A DNA stretch of 64,000 nt from Cristatella mucedo (GCA_009760855.2 WPIO01000029.1:2340001-2404000); one strand, 5' to 3'; shown: positions 36,778 to 50,666, numbered from the stretch's first letter. Notes: generated by a model not told the origin, from the sequence alone. Program-made: numbers and translations.

Positions 36778-37538
36778 CATTCATCTTTACTTTGTGATAT
36801 GAGCTAAAAAGATTATTCCCAAGGCTGACTTAGCCTGTTTCCACTTCGAGCGAGGATGTCTTGAGCTCTATGCCTTTTGAATTGCTCAGTGCTTTTTAAT
36901 CTTGATGAGCCTGCTCGATGTCCCGTAAGATGTGTGCCCATGCTGCTGACAGTCGCTTGGTCGTTCTCACTTAATCAATACGTCGGAGAAACCAGTTTTT
37001 TGTTCTAGCATTCCAGATGGCAATCCCTTGTTGCCGGTTGCAAGCAGGGTACTAAGTCTGTTATGAGCCGCCATAGAAATGAGACTGCGATACAGCTGAT
37101 CTTTGCAGACTAATAGCAAGAACAATTCCAGGTTTCGCGAAAGCAAGCCTCAGAAAGGATTACAAGCTCAGATCGTTTAGCTCACACTCTGAGCCTGTGC
37201 TTGTATGTTCCATAATAAGAGCTTTACAGTCCACATGCTGTAGTCCCGCGTGCTGAAAACCTAATGTCGCCACTTGGGTTTAAAGTTTGCTGTACACGTC
37301 ATCAAACGTCCGAACATTTTCTGCAACCATGGACATGTACAGCAAACTTGATCCAGCTAATATAGAAACTGTTCTATAATCTTTTACAACCATAGCTTAA
37401 CTCGCATTTCAAATTTAAGTCTGATATACTCAGTATTAGCCGAGTTAGGAAGTACATGGCATCAAGCTTGACTAAAAACAAAGCTGTTTAAGAACGCTTC
37501 ATGCATGTGCCTCGACCCCGGCAGAGCACCGCCAGCTA

Positions 37539-37574
<36 letters not shown>

Positions 37575-38420
37575 TATTAAAATTATATTAATAACATATT
37601 GTAAATTATATATTATTAAATCTTTCTATGTATATACGCATTTTTATATATTTACATAGATATATGCATATATTTATATATGCATATATGGAAGACAGAG
37701 AGGGAAAAGCGAGAGAAAGAGAGGGTTTCTTTCTATTTTGATGTCTGGATATTGGAGCTTATTGCTGCGACCCGACCTCGGGAAATAGTTCACAGACATA
37801 ACAGTCCGATTCGGAACCGCAAGTAAGTCAGCAATGGATTGTTGGCAATTCAGCCTTTTTTAAATAGAAACTTGTTTTGTATGATTAAAATTGAGTAGCA
37901 CCATTTTTTCCTGGGTAGTTAAGTCTTATTTTCCAATTCCTTATGCCTCAGAAGTGTAGAAAATGGCTATTATTTCCTGTAAACTTTGCCGAGGCTTTGC
38001 TGTGCATTTGATCAAATGTCCTTAAGCTTCTAAAATAAAAAATCATTTAGTCTCGTGTCGTGTAAGCAAAGCTAAACTCACATTTCAACTTTCACTTTGA
38101 TACGCGAAGTAATTCAACGAGTCGGGATTTAAGTCGCATCTGATGCAGAGAACGATGCATTTAATTTGCAGATGTTTCGCTTCCTGTCCATATAGGGTTA
38201 GACATTGCTTATAATTTTCCTTTTTCACGGATGTTGAAGTCGTCGGAACTTCCGATCCCATTTCTAACATCTGTATTTTGAAAGGTACCGTAAACAAACA
38301 TTTGATTGTCGGACTAGTTTTATAAGTAATAATTTTCTCGATTTTCTCCCTTGACAGTATACATGTACATTTCTCATAGCGAGGGGAAGGGACTCTTGTC
38401 CGAGAGTCCTTATTCCTGAC
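36778..38420. other. intergenic after RFT1
   Basis: No gene recognised. It holds a short (AT)n(GT)n tract at about 37538-37575, a TA-rich stretch to about 37690 and an AGAG-rich run to 37725. Confidence 0.45.
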
Positions 38421-38597
38421 CGGACAGCGTCCAGGAGCTCGAAAGATTTTTGCTAAGACTCGTAAAGCGTTTCTCACAATTGAAACGTGCCATTTGACGC
38501 TGGCTAGCCGGCCAGCTACGATCTGGGCTTCTTTCCGAATGACTTCTAGCATTAGTCTAGCAACAGTTAGCCCACGTTTTAAGATGTCCAGGCAGTC
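38421..38597 (-). CDS. possible minus-strand exon, unknown product
   Basis: 59 open codons bounded, on the minus strand, by an acceptor TTTCTTGCCAG and a donor GTCAGG, both in phase 0. The peptide (DCLDILKRGLTVARLMLEVI then RKEAQIVAGRLASVKWHVSI, NALRVLAKIF) is amphipathic and helix-forming, unlike random translation. The frame stays open beyond the donor to 38085. I do not recognise the family and found no partner exons, so this could be chance. Confidence 0.3.
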
Positions 38598-39889
38598 CTG
38601 GCAAGAAATTAGTCAGTGGGCATCGGTTAACGTCCCTGCGGAAGCCCTTCACTTGGGCTTGCCACTGATGAACTGGAATGTAAGACTTCAAGCAGGCGGG
38701 GTTTCTTAGCTCTTGCTATAAGGCGGCCGTGGCCAGCGAGTCCTTATGCTAGAGTTGGGCTGTGTCAGCCGGCGACCGCTCGGTGAAAACCTTTAAAAGT
38801 CGGTGAGCTATGTGGCGCTGTAAACGCTGTTCGTTGTTAATTGTATTGTAAGTACTGGACGGTACTGTGAGAGCAAGACGTCACTAACTTAATTCTTACG
38901 TGCCTCCGTCTGTAACAGTAACCGCGCGGGGATTGCCACTCCCCCCGGGCTCTCTACCGGTGGACTTCGCTATGCAGCGCTGCAGTGCGGTTAAAACACA
39001 AGCGGCCACAACTGGACGCCAAAAACGACAGTTTATTGTGGGCCTGTTAGTAGTGGTTACGCGCCGGCACAAGCGCTTTACGCGGCGCGTACCGGACCGA
39101 TGGATTTAACTTCGCGAACTCCCGAAGCTCGAGTATAATAACTACCTTATGCGCGCGTCGCTAGTGACGGTCATGACTTGAAGCCGAACTGCTACAGCAC
39201 CCCCAGGTACGAGCAGTTAACTAAGTAGCCGGAAGAACACAACTTCGCAGTCCAAGTTGTACTTAGCTGTTTGTCGCCGTAGGTTCGTCTCTAGTGCTCT
39301 TAAAGCGTAGTCTCGCATCGACTACCGGAGCTCTGTCAGTCGTCCCGTTATATTCTCTCTCTCCTCTTAACTATTGCCCTCGCGCGTAGCTGCTGCTTAT
39401 ACTTAAGCACATTAGTCGGTCCATCTCCTAACTCCATCGTCTGCACCAGGCTCCATCCTAACTTCACTTGAAAACAGAGCCTCTCGCGTTGCTTCGCGAA
39501 CAGTCTGATAACTGCGATCACGAACTAGTATAACTTATGTCGTGCGAGTGCCATTTCCCCTAGCTTTCTGCAACCGACTATCAACAGCGGACGTCCACTG
39601 ATGAAGCGGAGTTATAATAAATATTGAATGAAAGTGGCTGGTCATGCCGTGTGATGTTTATATGGTAAACCGTACCTATGCCGAAACCCTTCATTGGAAA
39701 CTGAGATCACGTGTACTTACATGCTCAATTTGTAAAGACGGAATTCGGCATCACGTTACAGCCTCCCGTGTGCTTGCCGTAATTTTTGGCTTTTCCCGAG
39801 ATCCTATAGCTTCAGACCAGGGGTTGCTGTAGCTTTAGCCACCCCATTTGCAGCGGCTAATCCTTTATAGGGTGCTACAGAACTGCTGC

Positions 39890-39955
39890 AGGACGCGCGT
39901 CCAGGACCCGGGTTTCACAAGCACCTTACCACTGAGCTGAGATACAGGGGCCGAT
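39890..39955 (-). mobile_element. tRNA-like SINE head fragment
   Basis: On the minus strand: AGCTCAGTGGTAAGGTGCTTG then GGGTCCTGGACG, resembling an A-box with a weak B-box. No body is recognised. Confidence 0.35.
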
Positions 39956-41511
39956 CGAAACTCCGTAAGCCCCAATAGGAGTGGGAAAAAATTTTTCCAG
40001 GGGCGTTTTATCCACACTGCTGTAGTCTGCACAAAACCAGGTCACGCCTTCATTTGTAACGCTGAACGCACGCAGACGACACGCACTTGGTTGGGCTCTT
40101 GTTCAATTCTTGACCTGCTGCGTCGCTTTTAGGAAGGAATGAACGGACGGTCTCATTAATAGCTGGCGATTTCTTTAAGTTGGCGAACTACTTTTGAAGA
40201 CTTCGATGTAAGGGCTGAAATCCCCCCACAGTCCTAACCGCCGGGACCGTTCGGGTCCACGTATGCCGGGTGTTCAGCCTACGCGAGAAACGATGCCCCC
40301 ACCCTGCAGGCGGCGCCTTTTCCGATCGTAGCGAAGAGAGCCAAGCAAAACCTACGGACGACTCCGCACAATTCTGTAGAAGCACCAGGATCTCAACTGG
40401 GGGTATATCTCGGTCAAGGACGCTCGCGGTTCTAGTCACATGATATCCCGATACTGCCGGGGCTTGCGCCGGTGGTGTTCCCCGCCCCTTGGCTGACCAT
40501 CGGTAGCCCTACAGCGAGAATGAATAAGCAGCGCGGTGGTGCTGAAGGTCTCCTGGAAAAGCCAACCGGGCGACAGGTTGAAGGTGTGTCTTAAAGGTTC
40601 CGCGGAGCGCTGGAGCTGGGCCACCGCGAAGTCTGTCCCCTCGCGTGGCGACTGAGCGGTTGTATTTCGGTTGCTACCCAGGCGACTTCAGCGTTCACCT
40701 TCGCGAAAATTTACGTGTGACGAACTTCACCGAGGGTATCGTGGTGCTGAGCTTAGCCTGAGCTGTTCTGCTTTCTGTAGCTTCCGCAATTTATGCACGT
40801 TTTCTAACCTTCGAGGAGGTCCTCTCAGATGGATGTCGGCTGCCATACAGCGTCGAGGTTGACCCTCTGCGGAGTGAACGTACCAGTCGACACTTCGCAT
40901 CTTTCTGCTTTAGTCGTAGCCACCTTTGGAGCGATAGTCCAGTGGAAAGGCTCGGGTGTTCGCGACGTCCTACAGCAGGTCAAGCTGTCCAATGCTCAAG
41001 TCCCATTAGTCTCTGTACATTACCACAATTTCAAGCAGATATTGCCATCGCAGGAAGGCTACGGTCCCCCAGTGTCTCGAGCAGCTTTCGTTGTAGCTAT
41101 TTACCGAGCTCAGTGAATGGAGGTGTTTCCTTGGATGTGATGAGTGGCCGCGCGGCGTACAAGGCGTAGTCACCGAGTCACCGAGGAAGCAGTAGTGGCG
41201 TCAGTTGCTAGAAAGAATCAGCCACCGCGGAAAGCAGAAGTTTGGAACTTGCAAAGTGTCTTCAGCTCTTGATACTGCAATTGTATTGTAGCCGGAAACG
41301 CGTAGCACCCTTGCTCAAAATCCAGAAATGTGAGGCCCATTTTCGGCGCTTTAGTCGGTGCCAGGGAATTTATGATAGCAAAGTGATGGCATGATGTACA
41401 TTTTTCTATCCAATCAAGTATAATGTACACGCACCAGGAATTTATACCAGGACCACGTGACCAGTTGTGTGAGCAAGGTGCTTGAGTATGGATGTAGCAA
41501 TAATGAGACAT

Positions 41512-41580
41512 TTTTACTGCGCACTAAGAGACATAAATCTCTTTCTAGGCGCTTGCCATATGGTGTAAAGAACCTTGATC
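41512..41580 (-). mobile_element. diverged LINE/SINE 3' tail
   Basis: Contains AAATCTCTTTCTAGGCGCTTGCCATATG, the hairpin's 5' arm on the minus strand. The other arm is decayed. Confidence 0.5.
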
Positions 41581-42264
41581 GGGGTTTATGTGTCGTTTTC
41601 ACCTGTGCTTGGTCATTATAAGATGCAATGAAAGCATTGTTTTTTTGGCTTTACTTGACTGAGCTCAGCTCATTCATAGCAGTCACAGACACCCATACCA
41701 TGTGCAGCTGCTATGAATGAGCTATATGCATAGCCATATGCAGTCAGTCAGCTCTCTCACACGCTGTTGGCTAGCTTTTGCTCGTGATACTGGAAGTGCA
41801 TCATAAAGTGATTACCTCATTGAGTCTGAGTGTGAAGCCATAGATTCGCATGGGTTTGTATTGCATTCCCTTCGTGCCTCTGATTGGTCACACCGGTATG
41901 CTGATGACTTTGCATCTGAGCACCGTTTGATGCCGCTAGCAGCACATCCTTTACCGTGGCCCTAGCGTCATCAATGTTTAGGGCAGCTGTTGTTGCATCG
42001 ACCGATCAACCGTGTTAAAGCTTACACCTGCTTCTGTTGGTTATTTGCTATATGTTTTAGTGATATATGTTTTATACCAGTAATGCATTAAATGCAGTAC
42101 ATCTGAGATCGGTTTCAGCGATGGCTCGCTGAGCTTTGATGGAAGTATACAGATTAGTTTCTATTATGGATTGGCCTGCGTTCAAATTTTGGCAACCTGC
42201 TTCATACGTTGTTCCCGGCACCCTGTCCACGATGTCTATGCAACGATATGCTATTGTTCTGCAG

Positions 42265-42410
42265 TGCTCGTCCATGCCTTGTTGGATGGCGCTAACGACA
42301 AGGCAATCGAGGTACAGCATGCGGTCACGAGTGCCCTGTACGAGTTGGGCAAGAACCACCCAACACTGGTGCTGGAGTCGTGCCTCACGTATCTGGTCAG
42401 GAACCTTCAG
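42265..42410 (+). CDS. MROH1: MROH1 exon 1 (first recognised)
   Basis: Encodes [20 protein letters not shown] to [10 protein letters not shown]. The acceptor TTGTTCTGCAG leaves TG to finish a codon from an unseen exon. The frame is also open upstream to an ATG at 42171, so the 5' boundary is uncertain. Donor GTATTA. Confidence 0.75.
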
Positions 42411-45400
42411 GTATTAGAGTGCCCCCAACCTCTCTCTCTCCCATCCGTCTTTGTGCTATGGCAGTGCTGTGTAATGGTCAGCATATGCCTTGTTATATCA
42501 TGCTGGTCTGTGAAGAAATGCCACTGTCAGCAATCCGTAGTCCTCAGGCTGGCTGCTCACACAGGCTATCAGAGCAGACCAGCCCTGCTACCTGCAGTGC
42601 TCCATCTTGTTGCTGCATCGCCACATGTCTACATTTAAAGTACTCTGCCGAAGCCACACATGCACAATTGCACTGTTAACATGTCGAAGGCACGTGATCT
42701 GGCAAACCTCTGCCACTTAGTAGCTACTGCTACTGGGCTCTACACACTCGTTTTGTCATACTCGTCTGTCATCCAATGGGAGCCAATCGTGAGCGCCCTG
42801 AACGAGCTGTTGCCATCATACTTTCTGGTATGCCACTGCCTTCTTCATCCTTTTTTGTAGCAACTTTCTCAAGTACATAGGATTGCTGTGCTGAGCGTGA
42901 TCGAAGCAGTGGTGAAAGAGAAGCGCGAGGATCTTGGCGAGCAATTGGCTGCAAGCATTGTCAAGCAAGTGGCTGTCGAAATGACTGCATCGAAGGCAAG
43001 AGCTCGCCGCCTGCAGTTGATTATAGTGGCCGAAACTGCAGCCGACAAAGTCGCAAAATCGGCCTGGCAAGCCATGCATGCGCTCTTCCTCGTGGAGCTA
43101 GCAATTTCTGATGGTTATGTTTCTGTGCATGCTCGTCTGTTTTCTGTTTGACTTTGAAAAAAAGCAGCCTGTTTGTATTGCGTTGTTACTGCTCATTCCT
43201 ATGTGGCCACTGTGCATAAATTAAATGTAAAAATATGAAGCTGAACCCTCAGCCGGACTTATCTAGTGCTAAACATCTCAGTTTCTGAAAGATAGACTGT
43301 GTCGTGTTTCCCTTGGAAATTGAACCCTCGAACTCGGAAACGAATGGCACCTACCTCTCTCTTACCTGTCGATCAGTCTTGACAAGCAGCCTGCCCAGCC
43401 GTGTCTTTTACTGCTGTTATCTTTTTTGCATCCACCAAGGGTGACACTCATGGTGTGATTCCAGCTCTGTCTATTTATATCGTTCTGCCATCGAAGCAGG
43501 GCTGCTTATGCTTTTATTGTTGATGAGTTAGCCTTGTTCATTTAGGCTTACAATAGCGTTTTTTCCATCCGTGATTATTCGTGTTTTGTCTCTGCAGGAC
43601 ATTGTACCCGAGTGGCAAACGGCAGCTAGTCATGCTCTGGTTGCTATCGGTGAGAAATATTGCAATCTGGTTATGGACGAGCTCATCCAACGGTTTCAGC
43701 CCGGCGTTTTACCGCACTTTTTCGTCGTGCAAACGATGGCCAAGCTAGCCATCTCAAACGGTTCGTACTTCAGATTCTACTTCTCCATGCTCTTAGCAAG
43801 CTTCAGTGGCTCCTCTGTTACCTCCTCTGTTACGCGGTCAGAGTTTGCACGTCGAATAGTGCTGTGCCGAGCTCATAGCCCGGTCTGTGTTGCAGCTTAC
43901 TGCATGGTGCCATTCCTGCCGGTCGTGCTGGCCACAATGCTACCCATGCTTGGCATGGCCAAGCAAGATAACATGAAGTGGGTGTTCGCTGACGGTAAGA
44001 TATTTGTGCCCATCTATTTCTTATTGCCATGGCCCCCCGGCATAAAATTTACATGTTGCCTTCGAAGCAGCTGTACCTTGACATAAGAGTAATGGGTGCA
44101 GGTTGTTGACATTGAGCATGCTACCATTAACCATTCGATCGTGCTTTCTGTGCAGCGAACGTTAAGTGCTTAGAAAGAGATTTTTAAGTTCTCTGAGGTA
44201 TACAAATGTGTTATTATTACTATTATTATTATCAGTTACAAACTTCACTGTCTTCCCGTGTTCCCTCGAGTTGCTTCTATCTCTGATCTTCGAGGTTCCT
44301 GTGCATTGTGCACAAATTACTTTTAGGCTTACTGGCATCTCGTTTTGTATGCACAGGTCGTAAATGCTAGGGTTAATTTGATTCCCGGCTCTACTTACAA
44401 TACTTAAGTATCATTATGAACATGCTGGTGATTGCCGATCAGCCTGCCTGGTCAGACCTTGCACATCGATTTGCATGCTGACCCTGTGCATGTCACCCCT
44501 AACCATATTCATTTTGTTTGTTTTTTTCAAGCATGATTTCACTTGCCATTCAATTGCATTTCACTTTGCAGCAAATGTAAAGCGCCTAGAAAGAGATTAA
44601 GTTATCTGAGGCGCTTTATCAAGTGCATTATTATTATTATTATTATCGCCGTTTTGTGCAGAGCAATGCTGGCAAAAATCATGCTTAGCTGCCTACGCTT
44701 TTCATTTGCAACAGATTCTGAGGCTCATTGGTTCTTTATAGTGGTCTAAGTTACTACACTAGTAGCTCGTCTTATGTAATCTGCTGCTGTCACTAGGTTG
44801 TGCCAATAGTATCCTTAGCACATGTATTCAACGAATCGCCAAAACATACAGGGTGCATCGTGTTCAGTCCGAGTCACCAAATATTTCTTCAGAACTGGGC
44901 CTGTTCTTGTGTGTACATTCTAGTTTATATTATAATTCATTCTATATGTGATATGTCACGTGTGAAGGCAGTATTACTAGTTGCATCAAAAGAGGGAGCC
45001 AGTGAGGTGACCAGCTGAATCGATCGATCGATTAGGTGACGTTTGTACTTAGGTTTGTTTGTTAATTTTTGCCACTTAATTTCCCCAGCAGACTTTTGAT
45101 TTGCGTCATCAAACTAGCTGAGGTGGTTTCAAGTTGTGTACTACTATCAAGGCAGACAAATAGGGACTGGTGATGACATCAGAAGGATGATAAGTCTAAG
45201 GCTCCTGTCTTTGAAGAATGATGATGCGCCGCTTGAGTTAATATTATGAAAGGAAGGAAAGCAACAGTATAGGCATGCACTCATGGATTGAGCTTCGTCA
45301 ATACATAAAGGAGCGTGATGAGTCAGGATAGCCTGCTCTTAGTCAAGCAAAATGAAAATGGAAAAATGTAACGTTGCAGGGTTTCGCAGTCCAACAAGCT

Positions 45401-46832
45401 GCATTTTGACAACAATGTGCTGGGGAACGTGTCCCTTTTGCAATCAAGCTCCACGGGAATAAAGAAAAAACTACCTAGAATGCAAAAACCTGTTTGCCCA
45501 GTCAAGTATAAGCTTAGCTGCCTTGGATGACTGGACAGCAGTTTTCATCACGTAATCGTGTAGTCGTGGAAGCTGCTCCTGCTCAGCTTTCATCACGTAA
45601 TCCATCTCCCCTAACCATGTTATTCGTTTTGTTTGTTTTTCAAGCATGATTTTACTTACCATTTAATTGCAATTCCCTTTGCAGCAAATGTAAAGCGCCT
45701 AGAAAGAGATTAAGTTCTCTGAGGGCGCTTTATCAAGTACATTATTATTATTATTATTAATCGTGTAGTCGTGGAAGCTGCTCTTGCTCAGCCATTGTTT
45801 ATGAACGAGAAATGGAATAGGGCATAGCCTGGTCAGATAGTTGACCCGGTCCTAAACTTAGCAGCACAGGCAGGCTGGGTGAGAAACTACAAGAAACGTT
45901 CACAGCTGAGTCATTGAGCAGGAGTTCGATGATTAAGCTAAGCACAGTTTGCTGCTGAGGTCTTTGATACCATCACAAGTCAGGTGAATATATCAATGAG
46001 CTTTGTTCATAATATTGCTCACTATTTAATTTTCAAGAGCATACATTCGGGTTTTTGTGTTGATTTTGTCGAAAGGATTTTGAATGACAGCCTGGTGAGT
46101 ACTGATTTACAGGAGGTATGATTCTATTTTTCATCGCACAGCTGTTGTATGATGCTCTATCCGGTTAGAGACGGCTGTGAACTTAGCTATACATTTCTGC
46201 ATCACTCCAAACCACTTTATCAGAGCCGTCATTAGATCAGGGCATATCGTCGGGAACTGCCCCATGCTGATTTCACGAAGGTGCTACAACTGTAGGAGGT
46301 CTAAGTCTGACGATGACGATGGTATGGTCATTTGGCAGATGAGAACGCTAGTAACTGTTGAGCGATTAGTTCTCTAGCCAGTACATGTCCCAGCGTATGC
46401 TAGATAATCAATGCTGTGTAGCTAAGGTGTGGCTGACTGATTTAACAAAATCTATTTATATAAGCGTGGGGACAAAATAGGTCTTCCATATGATAAGCAG
46501 ATGTAGAGGAAGGAGGCCTTGAGATTTGTTGGGAGCTTGTGAAAGTTAGCATGTATGCCCTGTGAAAGCATAGCACTGTGCAACTTCAAGACTGACTGCT
46601 GTTATTACCAGCTTGGATGATATGAGCTCTTTCAGCTCATTCAATATATGTTGGTGGCCATAAGCGCTTAGGCTGTGTATACCGAAAGACCTCTCCTCAC
46701 AAGGATAGATGTAACTTGTCTGCCTGTGTTTGCACTGCTTTGTGCTTTTGATGCGCGGTCTAGTGCACACTCACACAGACACACATAGGCATAAACAGAG
46801 GAAATAGAGAGGGGAGGAGAGAGTGAAAGAGA

Positions 46833-46885
<53 letters not shown>

Positions 46886-49800
46886 AAGAGAGAGCGAGAG
46901 AGAGAGACGATGTGATACTAAAAAAGAGTGCTGCTGTTGCATCACTATGACAGAAGCACTATCCTTTGTCGTTGCATTATTTAAATAATAGCTCCTTGCT
47001 TATTTCAAAATGGCTATTATGTTATATAATCACATGTAATCAGTGGCAGTCTTAAGAAAGTCGTGCTGCTTCTGAAAATGAAGGTGCAAAGCATGACAGT
47101 GTCGTACTAGATTCCGATCTGGAAAGCTTGGTAAGAACTTATAAGTGGTCGTTTCTTACCTGCCTGCTGCTATCCTTGCTCGACTTTGTTTGGCCTAATA
47201 ACGTACCAAAATCTACTTTGCCATGGCCTTGGTAGCCGCTTGCATGCAGTTGCTGCCCAACAAGCTTGTGCTCGTGTCAATTGTGTTTGCTTATACTATT
47301 TGTTAATACTGGTCTGTGGAAGTTGTGTGACACTGCTCTGATCGGTTCCCTTTTTTGCAGCCATTTCGAAATTTAGCGCTGCTATTGTTGACTATATTGC
47401 AAATCTGGATCAGGCACCTGACAAGACGGTTCGCAAGGAGCTTTTCTCCAATGAGTTTTTCTCTGCTTATGACATGCTATATAACGTGTGGTTGCCAAAT
47501 GCCAAAGACTCCAAGGTTAGTTGATTATGTATTTGTTGGGCCATTTCATGTTGCTGCAACGGCATGGGCGAAACACACTGGTTAGCCGTTCATCAAGGGA
47601 TATTCAGCGACTACCTAGTGATCGATATTTGTGATGATGTTTAATTACTCGTGTATTTTTACTGCTCAATGATGGTCTTACAACTAGTTGTCGGGTTTCT
47701 GACCATTTCTGCTAATCTGCTATTCTTTCTTGCATTACTTGATAGGCCTGCTTTACCCGAGCTGTATTCTTATTTTGCAGCTGCGGGCTGCTATTGTGGA
47801 CGCCCTCGGACAGGCTTCACACATCATGAAGCAGGAGCTCTTGCAAGAGCAGCTGCCTAAACTGATCCCTGGCATTATTGCTTTGTATAAGAAAATTCCG
47901 GACCAGCTGCCGCTGACCCAGGCAAGGGACATATGCTGAAGCATGAGTGTCCATACTACCTCGTCTTAGTGACGAGTTTTGAATGGACAGCATTTTGCCC
48001 CACTTCCATCTTATTTTCTTGTACGGCTTAGTTAGAGAGGCCTGTGTGATATGAAGTTTGCCTCGCTGTTCTGATAGTAAACAGCTTCGATATCCAATAC
48101 TGTAGCTGCTGATTGATCGTTTCTTTGTGACCAGAGTCTGTGCATGGTGCTGGATGCGGCAACCGAAGGCGGATGCATTGCGCTCGATCCGCTGCTGGAG
48201 CTGCTGCTGAACAACCTCTATGCTTTCGTATCGGCTCCCGTCGACACAAGCAATGCTATTTCTGTCAAGAACCAGAACGAGCTGCTCAGGTGTTTTTCAA
48301 TGATCGGTAAGCCACCTCGTCATATCTGCCGGCAATTGCTGAATCTGCTAACAGCTGCGCTGTAATGGGCAGAAGCCATCGCGGTCGAAGTCAATTGCTT
48401 GCTGCAATATTCGTACCGTGGTTTTCAGATGGTGACAATGACGCTGGGATCTATTTTTTATTCTTTGCTTTCCTTCACAGTGCGAAGCTTTTCGGATAAA
48501 GTGGTAGCCTTTTTGGTGGCACGCATGGAGCAGAATAATGAGAAAACCAGAATAGGAACGTTACTCATCGTCAAGCACCTTATCAACTCAGGAGGTGTGT
48601 TATCTAAATTGATTGCCCTGTAAGACTAGTGTTGTCAATGTGTGTGCGTTCATGTTCATATGTGTACATGTGCATATGTGTGAAGTGTGAGTGTGGTGGG
48701 CTTATGCGTGTGTGCTATGTGTTAAAGGGCAACTTTTTCAAGCACGTGAGTACTACACAATGTATGGTTTTTAAAGGCCACAGTCTTGTATGCAACTACT
48801 GACGCTGCCTCTTACGTGTCTGATCTTGGTCTATGATTTAGCAAAATTGTGTTTCTCTGCCGCCAGAATAGGATTGTACTGCTGTTCTTAAGTTTACAGA
48901 AGTAAGGGTCCATAAAAGTCCAGACCATCTGCTGCCATTTCTGGTACCTTCTTAACTGTGCTTTATGACTATCTGTAAGGGGAGGCGTGATTGACAATGT
49001 CCTAGCAACCAACTCATGCCTAAGTTTTACTGCCTGAGCTGTGAGTGTCTGCTGGCATACGAAAATCTAATTCCTCTGTAATTTAAAAAAAATGATGGTT
49101 TACAAAACAACTATGTACTCGATGTGCTCGATGCCTTTAAGAACCAGCTCATTCCTGCTGATGCACCTCGAGGTTGCTGCTGAGTGGTCTCGAGAGTGTC
49201 GCACTCCGGGGTATTTGTATTCCGTGCTCCACAGTCCTGAAGTCATCTGCCAAACGGATGGATACAGCTGGAAGGTAGCTGCTGTACGACTGCGAGCTAA
49301 CAGCCTTTTCCATATTCTCCAGGGCCAGCTATGGAAGCCAAGAAGGCACTGGTAGTATCAGGGCTCAAAGTGCTTCTCAGCGAGACGAACAACAAAGTGA
49401 GATGATCAGCCTTGGCTGTGCGCAACGAGTAGTGCGCAACGGTGCCGCCCGTGATCCTGCTGACTGCCCACTTATGGCATGCTGGCCTCTGTGTAACCTT
49501 TTGTGTGTGCCTGCAGGTAAAGAAAGTGTTGGCACAAGTGATAAGCGCCATGGCGCACCACGGCTACCTGGAGCTCGAAGGAGGCGAGCTGATGGTCGAG
49601 TTCATCGTGAAGCAGTGTGCCTTACCGGACGACTCTGTGAGCATCCATGTGCTGGCCCGTGCTGCATCTGATTCGGGAAAGTGCATCGGCGAGTCGTCAA
49701 TCGCATGACTCGAGCGTGTGCACGCACATCTGCTGGCTTGGTCATTCTGTTTTATAAAATTAATTAGTGAGGCACACGGGCCTTCGAGCGAGCTCTGCAC

Positions 49801-50666
49801 CTGGTGCGACCAGTTAATCTATCCCACCCGTCTGTTGGTCCGAGCGCTGCATATCAATGTTGCAGACTGCAAGAACCTGATGCAGTGCTTGCACTCTCTT
49901 TCTCTTTCTCAAACTTTCTCTTTCAATCTCAAACTCAATCTCTTTGCTGGCCTTCGACTTGCTACTCATGCTACGAGTATTCCTTGTGTGTGTTTTTTTC
50001 TTCTTGTCTCATTTCAAGAATGGAGGAGACAAGCATTTTCTTGCCTTTTTGATGCGATTTCCTTAAATTGTAGGCAAAGAAAGCTCCCGTGGGTGATTTA
50101 GAGTATGTCAGTAATCAATCGCTGCGCACCATGTGTGAGAGCGTACTGCAGCTGGTGACAAGCACCGTGGAAATTATGGAGCAGGTGAGCATGCTGCTGT
50201 CGATCGTGCTGGGCTGCAGAGGACTATGCTGGGGTTGGGCATGTGCATGTTAGCTCTCCCACTTGTCTGTATGAGTGTGCTCGCATGTGTGCATGTGTGT
50301 GTGTGCGTGTGAGTGTGGGTGCATGTATATGTGGGCATGTGTGCATACGTGTGTGCACGTGTGCACATGTATTTGTGTGTGTGTGTGTGTGTGTGTGTGT
50401 AGGTATGTGTTTTGGCGGATGGGTTGGTTCATTTGTGCATGTGTCAGTGTGTGCTCGTTTGGGAATATATGCATGTGCACGTGCATGTATGCTCGTGTGC
50501 ATGCATGGGCATGCACATGTGTAAGTGCACGTGTATATGCCTACGTGCATGCATGTGTGAACGTTTGTATGTGTGCATGTGTCTGCACGTATGAATGCTA
50601 GCACATGTATGTGCATGCATGTGTGCAAGTGCTCTCATGCATGCACATGTGTATGTACGTTTTACT

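Larger units (their letters stand above)
38600..42264. other. GC-richer region upstream of MROH1 exon A
   Basis: From about 38.5 to 41.2 kb the sequence is richer in GC and CpG than the flanks and nearly free of repeats, as a promoter region might be. The 95-codon + strand frame at 40829-41116 and the minus frames at 40188-40624 match nothing I know. The first MROH1 exon probably lies here but I could not place it. Confidence 0.4.

Noticed and set aside
40829..41116. 95-codon + strand frame upstream of MROH1
   Set aside because: No recognised family, phase does not fit exon 1, and composition reflects the GC-rich region.
42660..42860. Possible extra MROH1 exon ending [11 protein letters not shown]
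   Set aside because: Exons 1 and 2 join well without it, human MROH1 has nothing to match, and no good acceptor precedes it.
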